This document shows positions 1-5,894 of a stretch of DNA of 6,085 bases, in pieces (position 1 is the first letter of the stretch; each line of letters begins with the position of its first letter). Below the pieces are notes generated by a model. The model ran no database searches, was not told the origin of the DNA, and worked only from the letters and a program-made list of their open reading frames with translations. Source of the DNA: Muribaculaceae bacterium. Its GTDB lineage: Bacteria > Bacteroidota > Bacteroidia > Bacteroidales > Muribaculaceae. Both the position numbers and the translations under genes were made by a program. Location of the stretch: contig JABUUJ010000025.1 in the NCBI GenBank assembly GCA_021443235.1, positions 40,967 to 47,051 on the forward strand. The letters are read 5' to 3'.

Positions 1-92
1 ACCACAGGAGGGAGCGCAGCGACCGGATGTGGTCGTGCCTGTGTATAGAGCCACACAAATAAAGGCGTGCCGTAGGTACGCGACCCCCACCA
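1..92. other. Left-edge non-coding segment with a small hairpin
   Basis: No gene is recognisable here. A short inverted repeat at 65-81 (GCGTGCC, loop GTA, GGTACGC) gives a 7-bp stem with one G-T wobble. The first six bases (ACCACA) are complementary to 28-33 (TGTGGT), and 4-9 (CACAGG) to 38-43 (CCTGTG), so alternative foldings are possible. One plus-strand frame is open from base 2 to 166, but it runs through a repeat array and a terminator hairpin and has no recognisable protein content. I read this as intergenic sequence, possibly a dispersed non-coding repeat. Confidence 0.35.
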
Positions 93-124
93 TCAAGTCA
101 AAGTCAAAGTCAAGGTCAAAGTCA
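93..124 (+). repeat. Short GTCAAA hexamer tandem array
   Basis: Four complete 6-bp units at 97-120 (GTCAAA, GTCAAA, GTCAAG, GTCAAA) are flanked by partial units TCAA at 93-96 and GTCA at 121-124. It is the same family and orientation as the 16-unit array at 4744-4839 and the fragment at 3032-3045. It ends 3 bp before the terminator-like hairpin at 128-151. Confidence 0.85.
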
Positions 125-127
125 TTA

Positions 128-151
128 CCCCCTTTAGGGGGCTTATTTTTT
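128..151 (+). terminator. Rho-independent terminator-like hairpin
   Basis: CCCCC (128-132), loop TTTA, GGGGG (137-141), then CTTATTTTTT. This is a 5-bp all-GC stem followed by a T-rich tract on the plus strand, consistent with ending a transcript that enters from the left of the window. The stem is short, so strength is uncertain. Confidence 0.55.
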
Positions 152-203
152 CATTTTTAGGCATTTTTTACTTGTTGAGGGGGTAAAATTGTAAATTTTG
201 TTA

Positions 204-211
204 TAACTTTG
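204..211 (+). promoter_or_regulatory. Bacteroidetes-type -7 element for the LRR gene
   Basis: TAACTTTG matches the Bacteroidetes TAnnTTTG element exactly. It lies 105 bp upstream of the ATG at 317, implying a leader of roughly 100 nt. No good TTTG -33 element sits 19-21 bp upstream; the nearest loose candidates are CTTG at 171-174 and GTTG at 174-177. A second near match, TAAATTTT, lies at 192-199. The leader before the ATG is A-rich (CTAAAAAAACCAAATAGTT) with no Shine-Dalgarno sequence, as is usual in this phylum. Confidence 0.5.
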
Positions 212-316
212 CATTTGATTGAAACTTAATGCCGCTATTTGTGCTATTGATTTTCATGAACCAACGAGATAAAAACCCAATAACGACTTTACTAACACTA
301 AAAAAACCAAATAGTT

Positions 317-2887
317 ATGAAGAAAACATTAGGATTAATTTCTTTGATGCTCACGATGGCAATGGGCATCACGGCAAACGCCACCCAAATTGATTTTTCC
401 TACCAAGTGCCGGCATCGGGCGAGTTTGAGGGCTGCACTGTGTGGCTTACAGCCGTTGAAAAATCGGGCGAGTGCATGATTACAAGCAACATGTATGCCT
501 ATTCAAAGCCCGAATACCGCTACAAAGGCGTAATAAAAGTGCCCGAAGTGGTGTATAGCCACAGTGGCGATGCCTACACAGTGCGTGGCATCATGTCAAC
601 CGCGTTTCACTATTGCGACGAGCTCGTCTCGCTCGAGCTGCCGTCAACAATCAACACCACCATCCCCGACGGACTGTTCCGCGACTGCACCAACCTGAGT
701 ACTTTTTATGGCTATGGTGCAAGCGCCGACAACAAGTGCCTCGTGCAAAGCGGCCGATTGCTGGGCGTAGCCCAAGTTACGGGAAATAAATTTGTAGTGC
801 AACCCAACGTGACAAGCATCGGCGAGAACTGCTTCTCCAACATCATCCACGAAACGCACATCATCCTGCCACCCACTGTCACATCGATAGCCACAGGCGC
901 TTTCTCGGGCCTCTCATATCTGAAGCACATCACCTGCCTTGCACCCATGTCGCAACTCAGCTACCAGGCAAGCCTGTTCACCGGCGTGAACACCACGACG
1001 TGCAAGGTTCACGTGGCAAAGGGCCAGTTGTCCAATTACCAGAACGCCAACCAGTGGGGCTCGTTCACCATCGACGAGGTGCCCTACGACTTCTTCGCGC
1101 GCAACGCCTATGGCCAGGACATATTCTACACCATCCTGACAACAACCACCCGAACCTGTGCTGTGTCCAGAATATTCGTTGATACTAACGATGATGACCC
1201 CAACGACTTCTACGGCAAATACAGTGGCGACATCGTTATACCCTCCACTGCCAACCATGTAGTCAGCACCAGGCCTTCAGGCACCACAACCTATACAGTG
1301 ACCGAGATAGGTGATAACGCTTTCCGTCACTGCAACCTCTACACAATCAGCTTGCCATCGACACTCAAGAAGATTGGTTACTATGCATTCATGTTTAATT
1401 ACCGCCTCAAAGAGCTGACTATTCCAGCACAGTGTACCGAGATAGGCTATAACATCATTGGATATTGCAACCTGCTCACCGACGTCTATGCCTCTGAAGG
1501 CAACCCCATCTTTACAAGCCACCGCGGCCGCAATATCATTACTGGTGCAGAGGGACATTACTCGGCACTCTACACCAAGGACTTCAAGACCCTGGTGCTG
1601 GCACCGTCGGGTGCCCATGAAATGGACCTCCATCCCGAAGTGGACACAATCGGCAAAGGCGCATTTGTCGACCACGTAGGGTTGGATGCCATTGCCATCC
1701 CCTATGGCTGCAAGGAGATTGGCCACACCGCCTTCGCTGGCTGTGGCCGACTCACGATTGTCAAGTTGCCCAGCTCGATACAGTATATTGGTAACCGAGC
1801 TTTTGAAAACTCAGGTCTCAAGCGCCTTTACATCACAACATGGATGCCGCCCACGTTAGGAGGAAGCATGGTGTTCCCCGACAATGACGATATGGCAATT
1901 TATGCCCCCGACATGGAAGGCTATGATGCCATCCAGTTTGCTATGGACGATGGCTATGAGGCATTTAACTCGTTCAACAACGAGAACAGCCAGCTCACCA
2001 GCGACTTCTTCGACCAAACAGGCCGTGGCTACACAGTGAGGACACAGCCTTGGGACAGCGACGACGGAATCGGCGAGGCAGCACTCGTCTATGATCCCAA
2101 AGGCAACAGTCTCAACTGGTCAGTTGACCGCTGGGCCCGCAACAACATTGTGGGACTTTCGACTCAGGACGACCGCTATTCTCACCATCTGATAGAGATT
2201 GGCGCTGGCGTGGTTCACGACCGCGAGCAGCGTCCAGGACAAGTTAAGATTACCACAGTTGACCTGGAGAATACCGATATTCAGATTATCGACCGTAGAG
2301 CATTTATTAGCTGCTCGGGCATCACCACCATCAAATTCCCCAAGAACACCTACTATACGATAGGCGACTCGGCGTTTGCCTACTGCACGGGCCTCACCAA
2401 GATTGATGTGTCGAACAATGGCTACCAGATTGGCAACGGTGCTTTCTTGGACTGCAACAACGTGAAAGAGATACACTTGGGCAAAGAAGTGTCGACGATA
2501 GGCAAGCTGGCATTCCGCATCAAGGGTGCGCTCAACGCCTACTCTAAAAGTTCCAGACCGCCCCACTGTGCCGACAACGACGTGTTCACCAACGTTGACA
2601 TGAAGAACTCAACGCTCTATGTCCCCATCGGGTCGAAAACGTCCTATCTGCGCTCTTTGCCATGGGCATTCTTCTACAATATAGTTGAGAAAAACTTCGA
2701 CGAGGAATATGAGACTGGCGACGTTAACGGTGACGGCGTGGTTGACATTGCCGACGTCAACGCATTGATTAACATCATTTTGGGCAACAAGTCGGCAAGC
2801 GACTACCCAGGCAATGCCGACGTTAACGGCGACGGCACAATCGACATCGCCGACGTCAACGCCGTGATCAACATCGTGCTGGGATAA
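317..2887 (+). CDS. Secreted BspA-like leucine-rich-repeat protein with C-terminal dockerin
   Basis: 856 residues. Residues 1 to about 22 form a Sec signal peptide (MKK, hydrophobic core, ANA before TQ) with no lipobox cysteine, so the product should be exported rather than lipidated. The body carries BspA/LRR_5-type repeats with the signature IG..AF..C..L..I.LP, for example around residues 167-185, 328-348, 443-462, 467-485, 657-674, 681-697 and 704-721. Three related modules are visible (about 25-255, 257-553, 562-794). Each opens with a DF...Y-type beta segment and closes with a YxP/Y....W..F-type cap. The C-terminus (801-856) is a two-repeat dockerin ending in VLG. No T9SS or LPXTG sorting signal is seen. 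BspA-like proteins are surface or secreted adhesin-like proteins; the ligand here is unknown. The first ATG fits the signal peptide. The family call is firm; the function is inferred only broadly. Confidence 0.93.
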   Translation: MKKTLGLISLMLTMAMGITANATQIDFSYQVPASGEFEGCTVWLTAVEKSGECMITSNMYAYSKPEYRYKGVIKVPEVVYSHSGDAYTVRGIMSTAFHYCDELVSLELPSTINTTIPDGLFRDCTNLSTFYGYGASADNKCLVQSGRLLGVAQVTGNKFVVQPNVTSIGENCFSNIIHETHIILPPTVTSIATGAFSGLSYLKHITCLAPMSQLSYQASLFTGVNTTTCKVHVAKGQLSNYQNANQWGSFTIDEVPYDFFARNAYGQDIFYTILTTTTRTCAVSRIFVDTNDDDPNDFYGKYSGDIVIPSTANHVVSTRPSGTTTYTVTEIGDNAFRHCNLYTISLPSTLKKIGYYAFMFNYRLKELTIPAQCTEIGYNIIGYCNLLTDVYASEGNPIFTSHRGRNIITGAEGHYSALYTKDFKTLVLAPSGAHEMDLHPEVDTIGKGAFVDHVGLDAIAIPYGCKEIGHTAFAGCGRLTIVKLPSSIQYIGNRAFENSGLKRLYITTWMPPTLGGSMVFPDNDDMAIYAPDMEGYDAIQFAMDDGYEAFNSFNNENSQLTSDFFDQTGRGYTVRTQPWDSDDGIGEAALVYDPKGNSLNWSVDRWARNNIVGLSTQDDRYSHHLIEIGAGVVHDREQRPGQVKITTVDLENTDIQIIDRRAFISCSGITTIKFPKNTYYTIGDSAFAYCTGLTKIDVSNNGYQIGNGAFLDCNNVKEIHLGKEVSTIGKLAFRIKGALNAYSKSSRPPHCADNDVFTNVDMKNSTLYVPIGSKTSYLRSLPWAFFYNIVEKNFDEEYETGDVNGDGVVDIADVNALINIILGNKSASDYPGNADVNGDGTIDIADVNAVINIVLG
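2717..2884 (+). repeat. Dockerin-type duplicated calcium-binding repeat (within the LRR gene)
   Basis: Residues 801-856 contain two EF-hand-like loops with spacing DxNxDGxxDxxD: D802, N804, D806, D810, D813 and D835, N837, D839, D843, D846. Each is followed by a short helix (VNALINIILG and VNAVINIVLG). The two DNA copies start at 2720 and 2819, a 99-bp period, and remain similar at nucleotide level. In clostridia, dockerins bind cohesins. In Bacteroidales such tails occur on secreted proteins without known cellulosomes, so the partner here is unknown. Confidence 0.85.
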
Positions 2888-2890
2888 CGT

Positions 2891-2956
2891 GGCTAATGGC
2901 TAATGGCTATTGGCTAATGGCTATTGGCTATTGGCTAATGGCTAATGGCTAATGGC
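2891..2956 (+). repeat. Heptamer tandem array GGCTAAT/GGCTATT
   Basis: Nine complete 7-bp units run from 2891 to 2953, followed by a partial GGC. The only variable base is the sixth of each unit; in order it reads A, A, T, A, T, T, A, A, A. The array begins 3 nt after the TAA stop of the LRR gene, so it would form the start of that mRNA's 3' untranslated region. No protein-coding role is apparent. Confidence 0.93.
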
Positions 2957-2983
2957 GAGAAATGATATTCAAGCATTAATATT

Positions 2984-3017
2984 GCGCCCCCCTTTACCAG
3001 TTGGCAGAGGGGGGCGC
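2984..3017. terminator. Strong GC hairpin between convergent genes, probable bidirectional terminator
   Basis: Left arm GCGCCCCCC (2984-2992) pairs perfectly with GGGGGGCGC (3009-3017). The stem can extend inward through T-A, T-G and T-A pairs, an A-C mismatch and CC-GG around an AGTT loop (2999-3002). It sits between the ends of the plus-strand LRR gene and the minus-strand phosphatase gene, where a shared terminator is expected. The flanks are A/T-rich (TAATTGT to the right, ATTAATATT to the left) but neither is a clean T tract, so it may act as a 3'-end stabiliser instead. Confidence 0.6.
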
Positions 3018-3019
3018 TA

Positions 3020-3045
3020 ATTGTAACGAGAAAGTCAAGGTCAAT
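3020..3045 (+). repeat. Dispersed 12-bp flank plus hexamer fragment (copy 1)
   Basis: ATTGTAACGAGA at 3020-3031 is identical to 4731-4742. In both places it is followed within 2 bp by GTCAA-type hexamers (here about two units, GTCAAG and GTCAAT, at 3034-3045). This copy therefore looks like a contracted version of the 4731-4839 block, in the same orientation, on the other side of the phosphatase gene. Confidence 0.75.
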
Positions 3046-3068
3046 TCCTGCTTCGCGGTGGTGTGGGG

Positions 3069-3108
3069 CAATGTTGAACAACGTTGAACCATATTAAACA
3101 ATGTTGAA
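3069..3108 (+). repeat. Decamer tandem array CAATGTTGAA x4
   Basis: Four consecutive 10-bp units: CAATGTTGAA (3069), CAACGTTGAA (3079), CCATATTAAA (3089), CAATGTTGAA (3099). The third is the most diverged. It lies in the 3' flank of the minus-strand phosphatase gene. A near 10-bp period would place every unit on the same DNA face, but no binding protein can be named. Confidence 0.75.
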
Positions 3109-3109
3109 C

Positions 3110-3124
3110 GCTCGCGCAGCGAGC
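3110..3124 (-). terminator. Small perfect hairpin downstream of the phosphatase gene
   Basis: GCTCGC (3110-3115), loop GCA, GCGAGC (3119-3124): a 6-bp perfect GC-rich stem starting 11 nt after the TGA stop of the minus-strand gene. On the minus strand it is followed by GTTCAACATTG rather than a T run, so it is a weak terminator candidate at best and could instead protect the mRNA 3' end. Confidence 0.35.
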
Positions 3125-3135
3125 TATGGTCAACG

Positions 3136-4599
3136 TCAGAACAACGGGTTGCCGAGGGAGCCGTCGGGCGACTGGATGTGCAGCATCGAGCACACAGTGG
3201 GCACGATGTCGCTCATGTTGCAGCGGGTGTTGTTCTCACCGGGCTTGATGTGCCATCCCATGAAAATCAGCGGTATGTGCGAGTCGCCCTGATTCCATGA
3301 GCCATGGTTAGAGCCCTTGGCGGTGCGGTCGCCGGCAAAGTAGCCCGTGACAGGCAGAACATAGATTTCGCCGCTGCGTTGCGGGTGGTAGCCCTTGACG
3401 ATGCGTTCCTTGATTTCGGCAGGCATGGTGACGCGGTCAATGTGCTCCACGTCGACGGCCCACTGCACATCGGGTTGCGACATAAGCCACTTCACAGCCT
3501 CGGCCTTCACAGCCTCGCGGTCAAGTTTGTTTTGGGCGATTTTGGCATTGTCGAGATAGAAATAATACTCAGCCTCGGCAAGTATCAGTTTATCCACCCC
3601 GAAGACGCCTTGCAGGTAGGCGTCAAGCTTGGGCTTGTCGCCCCACGGGCTCCACGCTCCGCTGGGCAACTTATTAGATGTCATATATTTATAGTTGTGG
3701 GTGCCGCCATGGTCGGAAGTGAGGAACACCAGATAGTTGCCCTTACCCACACGGCTGTCGAGGTGCTTGAGCAACTGCTCCAGCTGGCGGTCAATCTCAA
3801 GGTAAATTGAGTCGGTGCGGGTGCTGCGAGTGCCAAAGTTGTGCTGCACGGCGTCGGTGGTCGAGAGGCTGATGGCAAGCAGGTCGGGGACATTGTCGTT
3901 GCCCAGTTTCTCACCATCGACGGCCTCGCGTGCGAGTTCCATCGTGGTGCGCACGCCCATAATGGTGTTCCAATGGTCTTTGGCAAGGTCTTTCTTGTGC
4001 TTTTTGTTGTAATCCTTCACCCACTTGGGCAGATCCTTCATGTAGTAAGAGCTGGTGATGTAGCCCGGCAGCTCGCCGTCGAACCAGAACGCGCCGTTGG
4101 CAGCATGGCCGCCAGGAAGTATCGCCGCGCGGTCTTTGAGCCCGATGGCGATAACCTTAGAGCGGAAGTCGGTGGCAAGTTTCATCTCGTCGCCCAACGT
4201 GGTAACCTGCATGTTGCGAGGCGATTTCTTACCCACCTTGTTGGTGGTGCCCACGCCCTCAACGCTGTCGTCGCCGCAAGCGCTGAAGCGCTCTCCGTTT
4301 TCCCACCAACTGTTACCGGCGATGCCGTGGATGGCAGGCGTGGTGCCAGTGTAGAGGCTCGCGTGCCCGCAAGCGGTGATAGTGGGCAGAAAGTCGACCA
4401 TGCAGTTGCCATAGCTCAGTCCGTCGTTGAGCAATCGCAGAAATCCGCCATTGCCATAGCGTTCATAGTTGGTGTAGAGGAAGTCCCATCGCATCTGGTC
4501 CACGATGATTCCCACGACGAGTCGTGGTCGCTCAACGCGCTCGGCCATCATGGGCAACACGGCAATCATCGCCGCAAGAGTCAATAAAAGTTTTTTCAT
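3136..4599 (-). CDS. Exported PafA-like alkaline phosphatase family protein
   Basis: 487 residues with a Sec signal peptide (MKKLLLTLAAMIAVLPMMA, cleavage near residue 19), so probably periplasmic. It belongs to the PafA / nucleotide pyrophosphatase-type alkaline phosphatase superfamily, two-zinc phosphomonoesterases. Visible motifs: IIVDQMRWD with zinc ligand D34; PTITACGHAS with predicted nucleophile T75; HGIAGNSWW with N96; IGLKDRAAILPGGH with K155 and R157; STTDAVQHNFG with D249 and H253; TSDHGG with D296 and H297; SNHGSW with H432. These match the Elizabethkingia PafA set (D38, T79, N100, K162, R164, D305, H309, D352, H353, H486, recalled). The R157-D249 stretch is about 49 residues shorter than in that enzyme. 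The first ATG fits the signal peptide. Its leader reads ATTAAATCGGG with no clear ribosome site. The family is firm; the substrate is not known. Confidence 0.92.
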   Translation of the reverse strand: MKKLLLTLAAMIAVLPMMAERVERPRLVVGIIVDQMRWDFLYTNYERYGNGGFLRLLNDGLSYGNCMVDFLPTITACGHASLYTGTTPAIHGIAGNSWWENGERFSACGDDSVEGVGTTNKVGKKSPRNMQVTTLGDEMKLATDFRSKVIAIGLKDRAAILPGGHAANGAFWFDGELPGYITSSYYMKDLPKWVKDYNKKHKKDLAKDHWNTIMGVRTTMELAREAVDGEKLGNDNVPDLLAISLSTTDAVQHNFGTRSTRTDSIYLEIDRQLEQLLKHLDSRVGKGNYLVFLTSDHGGTHNYKYMTSNKLPSGAWSPWGDKPKLDAYLQGVFGVDKLILAEAEYYFYLDNAKIAQNKLDREAVKAEAVKWLMSQPDVQWAVDVEHIDRVTMPAEIKERIVKGYHPQRSGEIYVLPVTGYFAGDRTAKGSNHGSWNQGDSHIPLIFMGWHIKPGENNTRCNMSDIVPTVCSMLHIQSPDGSLGNPLF

Positions 4600-4616
4600 C
4601 CCGATTTAATTGTAAT

Positions 4617-4651
4617 GTTTATAGTTTAGAGTTTATTGTTTAGTGTTTATA
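4617..4651 (+). repeat. Heptamer tandem array GTTTANN x5
   Basis: Five 7-bp units without gaps: GTTTATA, GTTTAGA, GTTTATT, GTTTAGT, GTTTATA. The first five bases are invariant; only the last two vary. On the minus strand it forms part of the leader just upstream of the phosphatase start codon (17 bp away), so unit number could alter leader length or promoter spacing. Its unit is unrelated to the GGCTAAT heptamer at 2891. Confidence 0.85.
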
Positions 4652-4661
4652 GAGTTTTTTT

Positions 4662-4709
4662 CGCTTAGGCGCGTAGTCGCATAGACGCATAGACGAATGG
4701 ACGAATCGG
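4662..4709 (+). repeat. Degenerate octamer tandem array, consensus CGCATAGA x6
   Basis: Six 8-bp units in register: CGCTTAGG, CGCGTAGT, CGCATAGA, CGCATAGA, CGAATGGA, CGAATCGG. The two central units are identical and divergence increases toward both ends, the pattern expected of an ageing tandem array. It lies between the 7-bp array at 4617 and the 6-bp array at 4744. Confidence 0.75.
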
Positions 4710-4730
4710 CTTGAAGGGACGACTGTGACG

Positions 4731-4839
4731 ATTGTAACGAGAGGTCAAAGTCAATGTCAATGTCAAAGTCAAGGTCAAAGTCAAAGTCAAGGTCAAAGTC
4801 AAAGTCAAAGTCAAAGTCAAAGTCAATGTCAATGTCAAG
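4731..4839 (+). repeat. 16-unit GTCAAA hexamer array with conserved 12-bp flank (copy 2)
   Basis: After the flank ATTGTAACGAGA (4731-4742), sixteen exact-length 6-bp units run from 4744 to 4839. The first five bases, GTCAA, never change. The sixth base reads, in order, A,T,T,A,G,A,A,G,A,A,A,A,A,T,T,G. The array ends 3 nt from the stop codon of the minus-strand lacI-type gene. Read on the minus strand it is repeated TTTGAC, which contains TTTG, the Bacteroidetes -33 motif, and lies upstream of the phosphatase gene. Translations of it as Ser-Gln or Ser-Lys repeats are artefacts. Confidence 0.95.
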
Positions 4840-4842
4840 ACA

Positions 4843-5868
4843 CTACCGGGTTGTGCCGCGCACTACGAGGCGGGTTTTCACGATGCGCTTCTCGGCCTTG
4901 CCGCGCTGCAGGGTGCCCTCGACGAGGCCCGTGAGTATCTCGACCGCCTCACGTCCCACCTCGATGCCTCGCTGCTCCACGGTGGTGAGCTGCGGGTCGC
5001 AAGCGGTGGCGCCATAATCGTTGGTAAAGCCACATATCGACAGGTCCTCGGGCACATTAAATCCCATGTGCTTGGCGGCATAGAGTGCTCCGATAGCGGT
5101 CTCGTCATTGACGGCAAAGATGGCGTCGGGACGATTTTCGAGCCTCAGCATTTGGGGCGTGATGTTCTCGGCCTCGGCGCGAGTGTCGCACATCTTCACC
5201 AGGCTCTCGTCAAACTTGAGCCCGTTTTTGTAGAGCGCGTCCTTGTAGCCGTTGAAGCGGTTTTTGCCTATCTCCATGTTGTGCGACGTGCCATAGTAGG
5301 CGATGCGGCGGCATCCTCGCTCAATGAGGTAGGACACGGCCTTGAGCGCGCCCATATAGTCGTCGACAACCACGCGGCTGGCGTTGAGCACTGGGCAGAT
5401 GCGGTCGTAGAACACCAGTGGCACGCCATCGGCCTCAAGCTTCTTGAAGTGCTCATATTGCACAGTGTCTTTGGCCTGCGAGACGATGATGCCGCACACC
5501 TTGTTGTGGTAGAACGACTCGCATATCTTCACCTCGCGGTCATATTGCTCCTTGCTCTGCGCCACGAGGATGCGGTAGCCCTTGAGGTCGGCGGCGGCCT
5601 CGATGCCCGATAGCACAGCCGAGAAATAGTAGTGCACGAGCTCGGGCACGATGACGCCGATCATCTTCACGGGACTGCGGCGGCTGTTGCGCAACTGCTC
5701 GGCGATGACGTTGGGAAAGTAGTTGTGCTCGCGGGCAAACTGCTGGATCTCCTCCCTGCGTTTCTTGCTGATGCTGGGGCTGTCTTGCAGCGCCCTCGAC
5801 ACGGTAGCGACCGACACGCCAAGCATGCGGGCGATATCCTTCATGGTCAAAACATGCGGTGGGTTCAT
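4843..5868 (-). CDS. LacI-family transcriptional regulator
   Basis: 341 residues, full length for the family. The N-terminal helix-turn-helix spans about residues 9-28 (MKDIARMLGVSVATVSRALQ), followed by the third helix and hinge to about residue 62 (NVIAEQLRNS). Residues 69-341 are a periplasmic-binding-protein-like effector and dimerisation domain, with typical IGVIVPEL, DRICP, VVVDDY, RGCRRIAYYG, IFAVNDETAIG, CGFTND and DPQLTTVEQ segments. Effectors of this family are usually sugars or sugar derivatives; this one cannot be identified. Translation probably starts at 5868; an internal ATG at residue 9 (5842-5844) would cut into the HTH and is unlikely. A palindromic site overlapping its own promoter suggests autoregulation, and the divergent gene beyond the right edge is the likeliest other target. 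The gene downstream on the same strand is the phosphatase, 243 bp away across three repeat arrays. Confidence 0.95.
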   Translation of the reverse strand: MNPPHVLTMKDIARMLGVSVATVSRALQDSPSISKKRREEIQQFAREHNYFPNVIAEQLRNSRRSPVKMIGVIVPELVHYYFSAVLSGIEAAADLKGYRILVAQSKEQYDREVKICESFYHNKVCGIIVSQAKDTVQYEHFKKLEADGVPLVFYDRICPVLNASRVVVDDYMGALKAVSYLIERGCRRIAYYGTSHNMEIGKNRFNGYKDALYKNGLKFDESLVKMCDTRAEAENITPQMLRLENRPDAIFAVNDETAIGALYAAKHMGFNVPEDLSICGFTNDYGATACDPQLTTVEQRGIEVGREAVEILTGLVEGTLQRGKAEKRIVKTRLVVRGTTR

Positions 5869-5894
5869 AAGAGCGTTTTTTTAATTAGTTGCCA

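Noticed and set aside
2..166. Open plus-strand frame entering from the left edge
   Set aside because: It has no visible start, passes through the hexamer array and terminator hairpin, and its translation contains repeat-derived Lys-Ser and no recognisable domain.
256..393. A 45-codon upstream frame beginning at the ATG at 256 and overlapping the LRR start out of frame
   Set aside because: There is no translation signal and the second half only mirrors the LRR coding sequence; a regulatory upstream frame cannot be supported from sequence alone.
1277..2566. Minus-strand open frames of about 150 codons inside the LRR gene
   Set aside because: They are antisense shadows of a repeat-rich coding sequence, with no start context or recognisable domains.
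3841..4587. Long plus-strand open frame (248 codons) opposite the phosphatase
   Set aside because: It is antisense to a gene with conserved catalytic motifs, has no family resemblance, and is explained by codon bias of the real gene.
3020..4755. Direct repeats around the phosphatase considered as the ends of a transposon or integron cassette
   Set aside because: There is no transposase or integrase, no terminal inverted repeats and no target-site duplication; the shared sequence is an intergenic repeat family.
2891..4839. Tandem arrays considered as CRISPR
   Set aside because: Units are 6-10 bp with no spacers, and no cas genes are present.
4725..5017. Plus-strand frames encoding Ser-Gln or Ser-Lys repeats across the hexamer array
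   Set aside because: A 6-bp repeat stays open in all frames it does not interrupt; the frames then run antisense into the clear lacI-type gene.
5068..5613. Plus-strand open frame (181 codons) opposite the lacI-type gene
   Set aside because: It is a shadow of a well-conserved regulator on the other strand.
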